In this document: positions 34,825-42,793 of the stretch, piece by piece
Numbering within the stretch: position 1 is the first letter of the stretch
Layout: every line of letters begins with the position of its first letter
NCBI GenBank assembly: GCA_963848475.1
Contig: CAWKDW010000014.1
Coordinates: 682,001 to 746,000, forward strand
Origin: Solirubrobacter sp963848475
Lineage (GTDB): Bacteria; Actinomycetota; Thermoleophilia; Solirubrobacterales; Solirubrobacteraceae
Direction: 5' to 3'
Length of the DNA stretch: 64,000 nt
Made by a program: the position numbers and the translations under genes
The notes under the pieces: generated by a model
What the model saw: only the letters and a program-made list of their open reading frames with translations
The model's database searches: none
Told to the model about the DNA's origin: nothing

Positions 34825-35667
34825 TCAGGCGTCGCTGTGTGAGGAATCTTTTACGCCGACGAGCGGGGTCGAGCCGTTGCCGCGTGGCAGCTCGGCCTGC
34901 TTGGTCGTCGCCGTAGTCGCCTCGAGCAACGGCCGGACGAGATCCATCGGCAGCGGGAAGACGACCGTGGTGTTCTGGTTGACGCCGATCTCGCTCAGGG
35001 TCTGCAGGTAGCGCAACTGGATCGTCGTCGGGTTCTGCGAGATGACGTCGGCGGCGTCGCTGAGGCGTGCGGCGGCCTGGAACTCGCCCTCGGCGTGAAT
35101 CACCCGCGCGCGCCGTTCGCGCTCGGCCTGCGCCTGGCTGGCCATCGCGTGCTGCATGGCGGGCGGAATGCCGACGTCCTTGATCTCCACCGTCGAGACC
35201 TTCACGCCCCACGGCTCGGTCTGCTCGTCGATGATCGTCTGCAGCTCCTCGTTGAGCTGCTCGCGCTCCGACAGCAGCGCGTCCAGATCGACCTTGCCGA
35301 GCACGGAGCGCAGCGTCGTCTGGGCGATCTGCGACGTGGCCTTGAGGAAGCTCTCGACCTGGACCACGGCGCAGCTCGGGTCGACGACGCGGAAGTACAC
35401 GACGGCATCGACGCGGGCCGGGACATTGTCGCGCGTGATCACGTCCTGGGGCGGGACGTTGAGCGTCACCGTGCGCAGCGAGATGCGGACCATGCGGTCG
35501 ATCGCGGGGACGAGCAGCACGAGCCCCGGCCCCTTGGTCTCGATCATCCGGCCGAGCCGGAAGACCACGGCGCGCTCGTACTCGCGCAGCACACGCACCG
35601 ACGCCGCCAACAGGGCGATCCCCACGGCCAGGATCACCACGATCACTGCGAGTAGGGCCTCGATCAT
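34825..35667 (-). CDS. Slipin/stomatin-like SPFH (band 7) membrane protein
   Basis: Membrane-scaffold protein of 280 residues. A single N-terminal TM helix (2-26) is followed by the SPFH core: VLREYERAVVFRLGR, GPGLVLLVPAIDRM, VPARVDAVVYFRV, TLRSVLGKVDLDALLSERE and VEIKDVGIPPAM, then a helical tail (QAQAERERRARVIHAEGE). This is the bacterial slipin pattern. ATG 35667 overlaps the stop of the NfeD gene, a known operon pairing. It likely organises membrane microdomains or regulates proteases (family knowledge). Frame intact. Confidence 0.94.
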   Translation of the reverse strand: MIEALLAVIVVILAVGIALLAASVRVLREYERAVVFRLGRMIETKGPGLVLLVPAIDRMVRISLRTVTLNVPPQDVITRDNVPARVDAVVYFRVVDPSCAVVQVESFLKATSQIAQTTLRSVLGKVDLDALLSEREQLNEELQTIIDEQTEPWGVKVSTVEIKDVGIPPAMQHAMASQAQAERERRARVIHAEGEFQAAARLSDAADVISQNPTTIQLRYLQTLSEIGVNQNTTVVFPLPMDLVRPLLEATTATTKQAELPRGNGSTPLVGVKDSSHSDA

Positions 35668-36113
35668 GGCGCCACCTCCCATTTCTCTGCAGGGCGGACG
35701 GTCAATGTCAGCCCGTTGACGTGCTCGACCACGACCGGAACGCCGCGTGCGAGCGGGGCCTCGTCCTCGAGGTCCCACAGACGCGCGCGCCAGAGCGCGC
35801 CGTCGACGAAGACGCAGTCCTCGGCGCGCGCCACGCCGACGCGGCCGACCAGCGTGTTGCGGGTCCGCAGCCGGTGTGTGGCCAGCGCCTTGCGCACCAG
35901 CACCCACAGACACGCGGCGCCGACACCGGCGACGGCGAGCCCGGCCAGCACGGCCACCAGCACGGCGCTCCCGGCCGCGGAGAGCAGCAACACGACACCG
36001 ACCGCGAAGGCCGCGATCCCGCCCGCGCCAAGTGCTCCGTAGCTCGGAACGTGGGCTTCCGCCGCCACCAACGCGGCGCCAAGGACCACAAGCAAAAGGC
36101 CGAGAGCGAACAC
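35664..36113 (-). CDS. NfeD-family membrane protein, slipin partner
   Basis: Short-form NfeD of 149 residues: TM helices at about 2-20, 25-45 and 47-70, then a C-terminal OB-fold domain (LVGRVGVARAEDCVFVDGALWRA, GVPVVVEHVNGLTLTVRP). Start is GTG 36113; a perfect AAGGAGG Shine-Dalgarno (complement of 36122-36128) 8 nt upstream decides it. The stop overlaps the slipin start, the usual stomatin-operon-partner arrangement. Confidence 0.92.
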   Translation of the reverse strand: MFALGLLLVVLGAALVAAEAHVPSYGALGAGGIAAFAVGVVLLLSAAGSAVLVAVLAGLAVAGVGAACLWVLVRKALATHRLRTRNTLVGRVGVARAEDCVFVDGALWRARLWDLEDEAPLARGVPVVVEHVNGLTLTVRPAEKWEVAP

Positions 36114-36180
36114 CGTTTCTTCCTCCTTACAAGCTTACTCCCGGTCCGCGCGCGCGGAAATGTCATCATGCACGGCCGCA

Positions 36181-36861
36181 ATGCCGCTCCCTAAAGAAGT
36201 CACCTTCGTCACCTTCGACGTCTACGGCACCCTGATCGATTGGGAGACCGGCGCGTACGAGGCTTTCTCCAAAGAGGCCGAGAAGGACGGGTACACGCTC
36301 TCCAAGGAAGAGCTCGTGCCTCTCTTCATGGAGACCCAGCAGGAGATCAAGGGCGGGTCGTACGAGCTGTACGCCGAAGTCCTGCGCCGCACCGCGGTCG
36401 CGATCTCCCGCCAGCTCGGCTGGCCGCTGGAGCCGTCGCGCTCCGGATTCCTTCCGAACTCGATCGTCCGGTGGCCGCCGTTCAAGGAGACCAACACGCA
36501 GCTCGATCGCTTCGCGAAGAAGTTCGATCTCGGACTCATCTCCAATGTCGACGACAAGCTGCTCGGCGAGTCGCGGCGCCACTTCAAGGTCGATTTCGAC
36601 CTTGTCGTCACGGCGCAGCAGGTGCGCTCGTACAAGCCGGACCCCGCGCACTTCAAGGAGGCCGAGCGTCGCATCGGCACCAAGAAGGGCTGGGTCCACA
36701 TCGGCTCGAGCTACTACTACGACGTCGAGCCCTGCCTGAAGGCCAAGGTCCCGGTGATCTGGGTCAACCGCAACAAGGAGACGCTCGACGCTTCGCAGAA
36801 GAAGCCGACGGCCGAAGTGAAGACGCTGCTCGAAGCGGCGAAGCTCCTCGGCGCGGCATAG
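36181..36861 (+). CDS. HAD-superfamily hydrolase, haloacid dehalogenase type II-like
   Basis: Hydrolase of 226 residues with all four HAD motifs: VTFDVYGTLIDW (nucleophile Asp), LISNVDDKLL (Ser), SYKPDPAHF (Lys) and HIGSSYYYDVEPCLKA. The last motif has SSYYYD where the acidic Asp cluster is often GDS..ND, so the metal site is slightly atypical. ATG 36181 is preferred because the domain begins at once; ATG 36160 would add seven residues. The gene is followed after 10 bp by an MBL-fold gene on the same strand. Related to the frameshifted HAD at 20125. Confidence 0.9.
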   Translation: MPLPKEVTFVTFDVYGTLIDWETGAYEAFSKEAEKDGYTLSKEELVPLFMETQQEIKGGSYELYAEVLRRTAVAISRQLGWPLEPSRSGFLPNSIVRWPPFKETNTQLDRFAKKFDLGLISNVDDKLLGESRRHFKVDFDLVVTAQQVRSYKPDPAHFKEAERRIGTKKGWVHIGSSYYYDVEPCLKAKVPVIWVNRNKETLDASQKKPTAEVKTLLEAAKLLGAA

Positions 36862-36871
36862 CCGTTCCGGT

Positions 36872-37642
36872 TTGCGCGCCGTAGCGCTCCACGAGGACGT
36901 CATCGCCGTCACCTCGCGCGCCTACGCGACGGGGTGCGTGCTCGTGCGCAGCGGCGGCGAGGCGTTCTGCATCGACTCGCCGGTCTTCCCGGACGAGCTC
37001 GAGATCCTGCCGGCGATCGCCGAGCAGTCGGGCTTCAGCGTCGTCGGCGTGCTGGCGACGCACGCCGACTGGGACCACCTGCTCGGCCGCTACGCCTTCC
37101 CGGAGGTGCCGCTCGGTGCCGCCGAGAACAGCGCGGCGCGGCTGATCAACGAGCCGGGCGGCGCCCAGCGCGCCCTGCGCGACTTCGACGACGAGTTCTA
37201 CGTCACCCGCCCGAAGCCGCTGTCGTTGCCGGGCGCCCAGCAGCTGGCCGTGCCGGGCTACATCGACATCGGCGACCAGACGCTCGAGCTGCATCCGGCC
37301 GACGGGCACACCGCCGACGGGATGGCGGTCTGGGTGCCGTGGGCGCGGGTGCTCGTCGCCGGCGACTACGTGTCGCCGGTCGAGATCCCGATGATCAGCG
37401 AGGGCGGCTCGGTCGCCGCCTACATCGCGACGCTCAACCGGCTCGAGCCGCTGGTCGAGCAGGCCGAGCACGTCGTCCCGGGCCACGGCGGCGCGATCGA
37501 TGCGGCCCAGGCGCTGGCGATCCTGCGCGAGGACCGGGCCTACCTCGAGGCGCTCCAGCGCGGTGAGGACGCCGCGCTGCCGATCGCGCGCCGGACCAAG
37601 GCCCAGCGCGCGATCCACGCGAAGAACCTCACACTGCGATGA
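36872..37642 (+). CDS. Metallo-beta-lactamase-fold hydrolase with variant metal motif
   Basis: MBL-fold protein of 256 residues. The usual HxHxDH is HADWDH here (THADWDHLLG), so the second His is replaced by Asp. Other ligand positions are retained: His in ADGHTADG, Asp in VAGDYVS and His in VVPGHGG. Start is TTG 36872, 10 bp after the HAD stop; the pair is probably one transcript. Relatives include glyoxalase-II-like and lactonase enzymes, but the altered motif prevents a substrate call. It overlaps the FHA gene by 14 bp at the 3' end. Confidence 0.88.
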   Translation: MRAVALHEDVIAVTSRAYATGCVLVRSGGEAFCIDSPVFPDELEILPAIAEQSGFSVVGVLATHADWDHLLGRYAFPEVPLGAAENSAARLINEPGGAQRALRDFDDEFYVTRPKPLSLPGAQQLAVPGYIDIGDQTLELHPADGHTADGMAVWVPWARVLVAGDYVSPVEIPMISEGGSVAAYIATLNRLEPLVEQAEHVVPGHGGAIDAAQALAILREDRAYLEALQRGEDAALPIARRTKAQRAIHAKNLTLR

Positions 37643-37997
37643 GCTGCGCCGGCTCGGTCGGCGTCTCGACGACCTCGACGTAGCGCAGCTGCGCGACGCC
37701 GAGCGAGACGTCATCGCCGTCGCGTAAGAGCGCGCGGTCGATCCGGAGGCCGTTGTGCCAGGTGCCGTTGCGGCTGCCGTCGTCGAGCAGGTAGGTCTGA
37801 CCGTCCTCGCGGACGATCAGCGCGTGCCGGCGCGAGACGCTCGGATCGTCGATCTCGACGTCCGCGCTCAGGCTGCGGCCGAGGCGGGTGACCGTGCCCA
37901 TGATCGGCACGAGGGTCTCGTCGACGGCGAGGTAGCGGCCGGCGACGGCGGCTCCGCCGTCGACCGAATGACGTGTTGTGCGTGGGCTCAGTCTCAT
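37629..37997 (-). CDS. FHA-domain protein
   Basis: Phosphothreonine-binding protein of 122 residues, essentially a lone FHA domain: TRLGRSLSADVEIDDPSVSRRHALI, DDGSRNGTWHNGLRI and LRDGDDVSLG. The conserved Arg, SRRH, and NGT(W) residues needed for phosphopeptide recognition are present. About 30 residues precede the domain. No kinase gene is adjacent, so its Ser/Thr-kinase partner is elsewhere. Frame intact. Confidence 0.92.
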   Translation of the reverse strand: MRLSPRTTRHSVDGGAAVAGRYLAVDETLVPIMGTVTRLGRSLSADVEIDDPSVSRRHALIVREDGQTYLLDDGSRNGTWHNGLRIDRALLRDGDDVSLGVAQLRYVEVVETPTEPAQLIAV

Positions 37998-38063
37998 GGC
38001 CCCAACGATCGTGCACGGACCTGAGGCCCGGCTCCGGAAGGCCTGTGGATTGCCTGAGACCCG

Positions 38064-38873
38064 TCAGGCGCCGATCAGCGGGATGCCCGCCAGCGCGAGG
38101 ATGACGCCCGCGCGCTGTACCGGCTGCAGGCGCTCGTGGAGCAGGAAGTAGGCGAGCGCGACGGTGACGACCGGGAACAGCCCGCCGAGCACGGCGACGA
38201 GGGCCAGCAGGCCGCCCGTGGTGGCGATCGCGAACGCGGTGTTGGCGCCGGTGTCCAGCAGGCCGATGACCGCGAGGTTCGGGACGGCGCGCCACGGGAC
38301 GCGGGCGCGCACCCGCAGCGCGAAGGCGATCAGGATCGGCACCGCGACGGCGCGCGCGACGGCGACGCCGGTCAGCGCGTCGTGCTCGGCCGCGCGGTCG
38401 AGGAAGACGAGCGAGAGCCCGATGCCGAGCGCGGCGACGAGCGCGAGCTTGAGCGCCTTGCCCGAGTCGATCGCATCGCCGCCTGACTCGGTCGACGCCA
38501 GCGCGACGCCGCCGATGGCCGCGACGATCCCGATCCACTGCAGGACGCCGGGGCGCTCGCCGTCGATGACGCCGGCGAGTACGGGGACGATCGCGCTGGT
38601 GGCGACGATCGGCGCGACGATGCTCATCGTCCCGACCGCGAGCGCGTTGTAGAACGAGAGAACGGCGACGGCGCCGAACAGGCCGACGAACACGCCGGGG
38701 ACCACCGCGCCCCCGTCGGCGCCACGCACGAGCAGGATCGCGGCGAGTGCGACCAGGCCGACCGCCTGGCCGACGAGCGCGACCATCGCCGCCGGGTGCT
38801 TGCGGCTCGCGCGGCCCGCCAGGAAGTCCGCGGTGCCCCACAGCAGTGAGGCCAGCAGCGCGACGCCGATCAC
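38064..38873 (-). CDS. EamA/DMT-family transporter
   Basis: Ten-TM permease of 269 residues made of two EamA repeats. Segments include LLASLLWGTADFLAGR, VPVLAGVIDGERPGVLQWIGI and the C-terminal LGGLFPVVTVALAYFLLHERL (typical ending HERxxPxQxxG). Start is GTG 38873, overlapping the stop of the SIS gene (GTGA), so the two genes are coupled. EamA proteins export metabolites such as amino acids or sugars; a substrate related to the SIS enzyme is a fair guess only. Confidence 0.9.
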   Translation of the reverse strand: MIGVALLASLLWGTADFLAGRASRKHPAAMVALVGQAVGLVALAAILLVRGADGGAVVPGVFVGLFGAVAVLSFYNALAVGTMSIVAPIVATSAIVPVLAGVIDGERPGVLQWIGIVAAIGGVALASTESGGDAIDSGKALKLALVAALGIGLSLVFLDRAAEHDALTGVAVARAVAVPILIAFALRVRARVPWRAVPNLAVIGLLDTGANTAFAIATTGGLLALVAVLGGLFPVVTVALAYFLLHERLQPVQRAGVILALAGIPLIGA

Positions 38874-39835
38874 GTGTTGGCGGCCGCCGCGGCGGCGCGG
38901 TACACGTCCTCCTCGCGCCGGATCAGGTCGGGGTTGGTGCCCGCGGCGAGCACGAGCTCGTACGTCAGCAGTTGCAGCGCGATCGCGCCGGCCAGCAGCG
39001 GGTGGCCCGCCGGGAGACCGCCGATGGTCACCGCCGGCATGTCGAGTTCCGCGACCGCCGCGAGCACGTCGCGGGCGCGCCGGTCGCGCTGCTCGGCGGC
39101 GCTCGGGTCGATCCGCAGGACGATGATCCCGGTGCGCGCGTCGGCCGCCGGCAGGTGGCCGTGGAGCACCTTCTCCATCCCGAGCGGGGTGACCGGGACG
39201 TGCAGGCCCTCCTCGATCTTGAGCGCGAGCTCGCGCGCCGTGATCTCGTCGAGGCCGCTGCCGGTGACGATCAGGCGCTCGCAGCCGATGAGCTCGGCGG
39301 CGGCCTGCACGAAGGTGTCCCGCAGGGCGAGCGTCTCCTCGATCACGCGCTGCGCCGCGGTCGCGTCGGTGGCGCCGGCGATCGCGGTGAAGGCCAGCAG
39401 CGGCGAGACGTAGCCGACGGTGTGGCACCAGGACGTGTCCACGAGCGGCGTGGTGATCACCAGATCGGCGCCCGTGTCGAGGTCCGGCCGCGCGGTGATC
39501 AGGATCGTCCGCGCACTCGTCGCCGTGATCGCGGCGAGCGTGGCCGCGGTGCCGGCCTCGTGCGAGACGGCGATCAGGACGCCCTCTTGCTGCGGGTCGA
39601 GTGACGCCTCGAACGCGTCGCGGGCGCGAGCGCCGAGCAGCGCCGCGCCGGCCATCGCCGCGTGTTCGCTGGTGCCGCAGCCGGTGACGACGACCGTCTC
39701 GGTCTCGCGGATCCACTCGGCGGCCTCGAAGGCCTCGGGCGAGGCGAAGATCGGCCCGACGAGCCCAGGTTCGGCCAGGATCATCTCTTCCATCGCCCAC
39801 GGCGGCCCGTCGCGCAGCTCCGGCATGTCGCTCAT
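38870..39835 (-). CDS. SIS-domain sugar-phosphate isomerase-like protein
   Basis: Protein of 321 residues with two SIS domains, resembling the isomerase half of GlmS and AgaS/FrlB-type deglycases. First SIS: TVVVTGCGTSEHAAMAGAALL, VLIAVSHEAGTAATLAAI, TILITAR. Second SIS: LIVTGSGLDEITARELALKIEEG, with PVTPLGMEKVLHGHLP. It lacks the glutaminase domain, so it acts on an amino-sugar or glycated substrate without glutamine. It is coupled to the EamA transporter and divergent from a MocR regulator, which may control both. Confidence 0.88.
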   Translation of the reverse strand: MSDMPELRDGPPWAMEEMILAEPGLVGPIFASPEAFEAAEWIRETETVVVTGCGTSEHAAMAGAALLGARARDAFEASLDPQQEGVLIAVSHEAGTAATLAAITATSARTILITARPDLDTGADLVITTPLVDTSWCHTVGYVSPLLAFTAIAGATDATAAQRVIEETLALRDTFVQAAAELIGCERLIVTGSGLDEITARELALKIEEGLHVPVTPLGMEKVLHGHLPAADARTGIIVLRIDPSAAEQRDRRARDVLAAVAELDMPAVTIGGLPAGHPLLAGAIALQLLTYELVLAAGTNPDLIRREEDVYRAAAAAANT

Positions 39836-39872
39836 GGACGAGCACGGTACCGTCTCGGTGGACCCTTCGACA

Positions 39873-39905
39873 GAGCCACTTCGCTGCCGCTGAACCGAGC
39901 CACTT
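39873..39905. promoter_or_regulatory. Direct-repeat candidate MocR binding sites
   Basis: Two exact copies of GAGCCACTT (39873-39881 and 39897-39905), 24 bp apart, lie in the gap between the divergent SIS and MocR genes. MocR/PdxR/GabR regulators characteristically bind direct repeats rather than palindromes. The second copy touches the assumed TTG start of the MocR gene. Confidence 0.5.
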
Positions 39906-41474
39906 TGGAGTTGTTCGCCGCGCTGGACCGCAGCGCGCCCGAACCCCTGCGCGCGCAGCTCGAGGACGCGATCTGCGCCGCGATCACCGGCGGAGGAGCG
40001 CCGCCGGGCACGCGGCTGCCGGCGACGCGGGTGCTGGCGGAGGCGCTGCACATCTCGCGCGGCGTGGTGAGCGAGGCGTACGCGCAGATCGCGGCCGAGG
40101 GCTGGATCGAGACGCGCCGTGGCAGCGCCCCGATCGTCCGCGCGGTCCCGGCCGCAGGCGTCGCCGCGAGCAGCGCCGCGCCGGGAGGAGCCGCGGCGCT
40201 GGGCGGGGCCGCGGCGCTGGGCGGCGGCGCGCGCGCGCCGGGCGGCTGCCGGCGGGCGCCGCGCGGCGGGGCCGCCGCGCCGGACGGGGGCGCCGCGCCG
40301 GGCGGAGCCGCCGCGCCGGACGGGCGCGCCGCGGCGTCGTCGGGCGCCGCCGCGACGCGCACCGCCGCACCGCCGCCGCGGCTCGACCTCACCGCTACCG
40401 CGCCCGACCTCTCCGCCTTCCCGCGCCGCGCCTGGTCGGCGGCGCTGCGCCGGACACTCGCGGAGATGCCCGACGCGGCGCTCGACTACGGCGATCCGCA
40501 GGGCGATCGCGAGCTGCGCGCCGAGCTCGCCGCCTACCTCGTGCGCGTCCGCGGCGTCGTCGCCACGCCGGCCGAGCTGGCGGTCACGAGCGGGTACACG
40601 CAGGGTCTGTGGCTCACGTGCCGGGCGCTCGCCGCGCGCGGCGCCACACGGGTCGCGGTCGAGGATCCGTCGCTCGACGACGCCTGGGGCACGATCCGCT
40701 CCGCGGGGCTGGAGGTCGTCGGGCTGCCCGTGGATGAGCACGGCATCCGGCTCGACGCGCTCAAGGCCGACGCCGTGCTCGTGACCCCCGCGCACCAGTT
40801 CCCGACCGGCGCGGTGCTCGCCCCTGAGCGGCGGCGCGCGCTGCTGGCCTGGGGCGGGATCGTGCTGGAGGACGACTACGACTCCGAGTACCGCTACGAC
40901 CGCGCACCGGTCGGCACGCTCCAGCGACTGGCGCCCGACCGTGTCGTCTACCTCGGCACCGCATCCAAGACGCTCGCCCCGGCGCTGCGGCTCGGCTGGC
41001 TCGTGGCGCCGCGCGGAGCTGGCCGAGGCGATCGGGCGCGAGCGCTGGGCCGTCGACTCCGGCGGGGCCGCGATCGGCGCTCGCGCCTATGCCCGGCTGC
41101 TCGCGACCGGCGAGGTCGACCGCCACCTCAGGCGCACCCGCCGCGACTATCGCGCGCGTCGCGATCGCCTCGTGGTCGCACTCGAACAACAGCTCCCGCA
41201 GTGCCGCGTCACGGGCGTGGCGGCCGGCCTGCACCTGCTGCTGCGGCTCCCGGCCGGTACGGACGAGGCCGCGGTCGTCGCGGCGCTTGCAGAGCGCCGG
41301 ATCCGGATCCGCGGCCTCGCCGGCTACCGGCTCGGCGAGCACGCCGGCGAGCCCGCGCTCGTCGTCGGCTACGGACGGCTCCCGCTGGCCGCGATCGACG
41401 CGGCGGTCGAGGCACTCCGCGACGCGCTGGAGGACAGCCGTAGGATGCGGCCGGTGCTGAGGGACGTGGTCTGA
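39905..41474 (+). CDS. MocR/PdxR-type regulator (GntR HTH fused to aminotransferase domain), frameshifted near 41020
   Basis: About 522 residues. The wHTH is PLRAQLEDAICAAITGG, LPATRVLAEALHISRGVVSEAYAQIAAEGWI. A linker of about 75 residues made almost only of Ala, Gly, Pro and Arg (codons about 88-160) follows, then the aminotransferase-like domain with AELAVTSGYTQGLWL, VLVTPAHQFPTGAVL, EDDYDSEYRYDR and the PLP Lys in GTASKTLAPALRLGW. After LVAPRG the frame shifts and resumes as LAEAIGRERWAV to the stop. PLP probably serves as sensor for an amino compound. Start TTG 39905 is provisional. Confidence 0.88.
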
Positions 41475-41484
41475 CCTGTCGCGC

Positions 41485-42486
41485 GTGACCCTGGCCACCG
41501 TGGCCGAGGCGCTGGGCGTCTCGACGATGACGGTGTCCAACGCCTACAACCGCCCGGAGAAGCTCTCGGGCGAGCTGCGCGCGCGGATTCTCGCGAAGGC
41601 CGACGAGCTCGGCTACGCCGGTCCCGACGCGCTCGCGCGGTCGCTGCGGCGCGGGCGCACCGGGGTGCTGGGGATCGTGCTCGGAGAGGCACTCGCGTAC
41701 GCCTTCGAGGACCCGGCGACGGTCGAGTTCCTGCGCGGGCTCGCGGGTGCCGGGGTTCCGTTGCATCTCGTCCCGGCGAGCGGCGGCGAAGGCGACGCGG
41801 CGCTCGTGCTCAACGCGGCGGTCGACGCCTTCGTGGTCTTCGCGGTGCCCGATGGGCTGCCGATCATGGATGCGGTCGTCCGCCGCCGGCTGCCGGTGAT
41901 CATCCAGGGCGGGCCCGTGCTGCCGGGGTTCCCGGTGGTCTCGATCGACGAGCGGGCCGCGGCCGGGGCGGCGGCGGACCATCTGCGCGCACTCGGTCAC
42001 ACGCGGCTGGCCGTGGTGAGCCTGCCCTTCTCACTCGCCGACCGAGCCGACCGGCCGCTGCGAGCGGAGGCCCCGGCGCACCGCGCCACGCGCGGGCGGC
42101 TTGCGGGCTACGGCGTCACGGTCGGACGCGAGGTGGCGGTCAACGACCGCGAGCACGGCGAGCTGGCGGCCGGCGTGCTGCTCGACGGTCCCGAGCCACC
42201 GACGGGGCTGCTGTGCATGAGCGACGAACTGGCGCGCGGCGCGCTGCGCGCCGCCCGTCGGCGGGGCATCGCGGTGCCGGGCCAGCTCTCGGTCGTCGGC
42301 TACGACGACACGCCGGAGGCGCTGCGCGCCGAGCCGCCGCTGACGACGATCCGCCAGTCACTGCGCGACCAGGGCCAGCGCTGCGCCGAACTGGCCGCCG
42401 CCGGCGCCGACGGGCCGGTCGAGCCGCAACCGTGGGAATTGATCATTCGCGGCTCGACCGCAGGCTTTGGCGCTCCCGTGCGTTAG
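41485..42486 (+). CDS. LacI-family transcriptional regulator
   Basis: Sugar-responsive repressor of 333 residues. The HTH and hinge are TLATVAEALGVSTMTVSNAYNRPEKLSGELRARILAKADELGY, LARSLRRGRTGVLGIVL; the periplasmic-binding-protein-like core has LTTIRQSLRDQGQRCAELA at its end. Start is GTG 41485, 10 bp after the MocR stop, so the two regulators may share a transcript. No sugar operon is adjacent. Frame intact. Confidence 0.9.
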   Translation: MTLATVAEALGVSTMTVSNAYNRPEKLSGELRARILAKADELGYAGPDALARSLRRGRTGVLGIVLGEALAYAFEDPATVEFLRGLAGAGVPLHLVPASGGEGDAALVLNAAVDAFVVFAVPDGLPIMDAVVRRRLPVIIQGGPVLPGFPVVSIDERAAAGAAADHLRALGHTRLAVVSLPFSLADRADRPLRAEAPAHRATRGRLAGYGVTVGREVAVNDREHGELAAGVLLDGPEPPTGLLCMSDELARGALRAARRRGIAVPGQLSVVGYDDTPEALRAEPPLTTIRQSLRDQGQRCAELAAAGADGPVEPQPWELIIRGSTAGFGAPVR

Positions 42487-42493
42487 AGCCTTC

Positions 42494-42714
42494 ATGTGTA
42501 CCCCTGCATCCGCCGACATCGAAGTTGGGTCGCGGGTGATCACGACGCAGGCGCTGCCCGAGGGCGTCGCCGCGGGCGCGAGCGGCACGGTGGTCGCCGG
42601 CGCGGGCTGGATCCAGCGCCGCTGGCGCGTGCAGTTCGACGACGGCCCGTCCGTGTCCGTGCCCGAGTACGCGCTCGACCTGAGACCGCGCAGGGCCGCT
42701 TCAACCGCGGCTAG
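42494..42714 (+). CDS. Small SH3-like barrel protein, hypothetical, probably frameshifted at its end
   Basis: The N-terminal 60 residues (IEVGSRVITTQALPEGVAAG, SGTVVAGAG, RRWRVQFDDGPSVSVPEYALDL) read like an SH3/KOW-type beta barrel: alternating hydrophobic strands with Gly turns. After LRP the frame stays open for more than 1 kb opposite the M20 gene, whereas the neighbouring frame ends at TAG 42712-42714 (QGRFNRG), so one indel near 42690 is likely. It starts 8 bp after the LacI stop. I do not recognise a function. Confidence 0.5.
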
Positions 42715-42793
42715 ACGGCTCGTCGATTCAAAGGTCGCGTGGGTTCCGTCGCGATCGAGGCGTCGTCGATGCTGCCACCGCCAGCTTCGAAAC

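Noticed and set aside
39905..40375. GC-rich short repeats as a possible non-coding repeat element
   Set aside because: They keep the MocR reading frame and join two recognised domains, so they are a coding linker.
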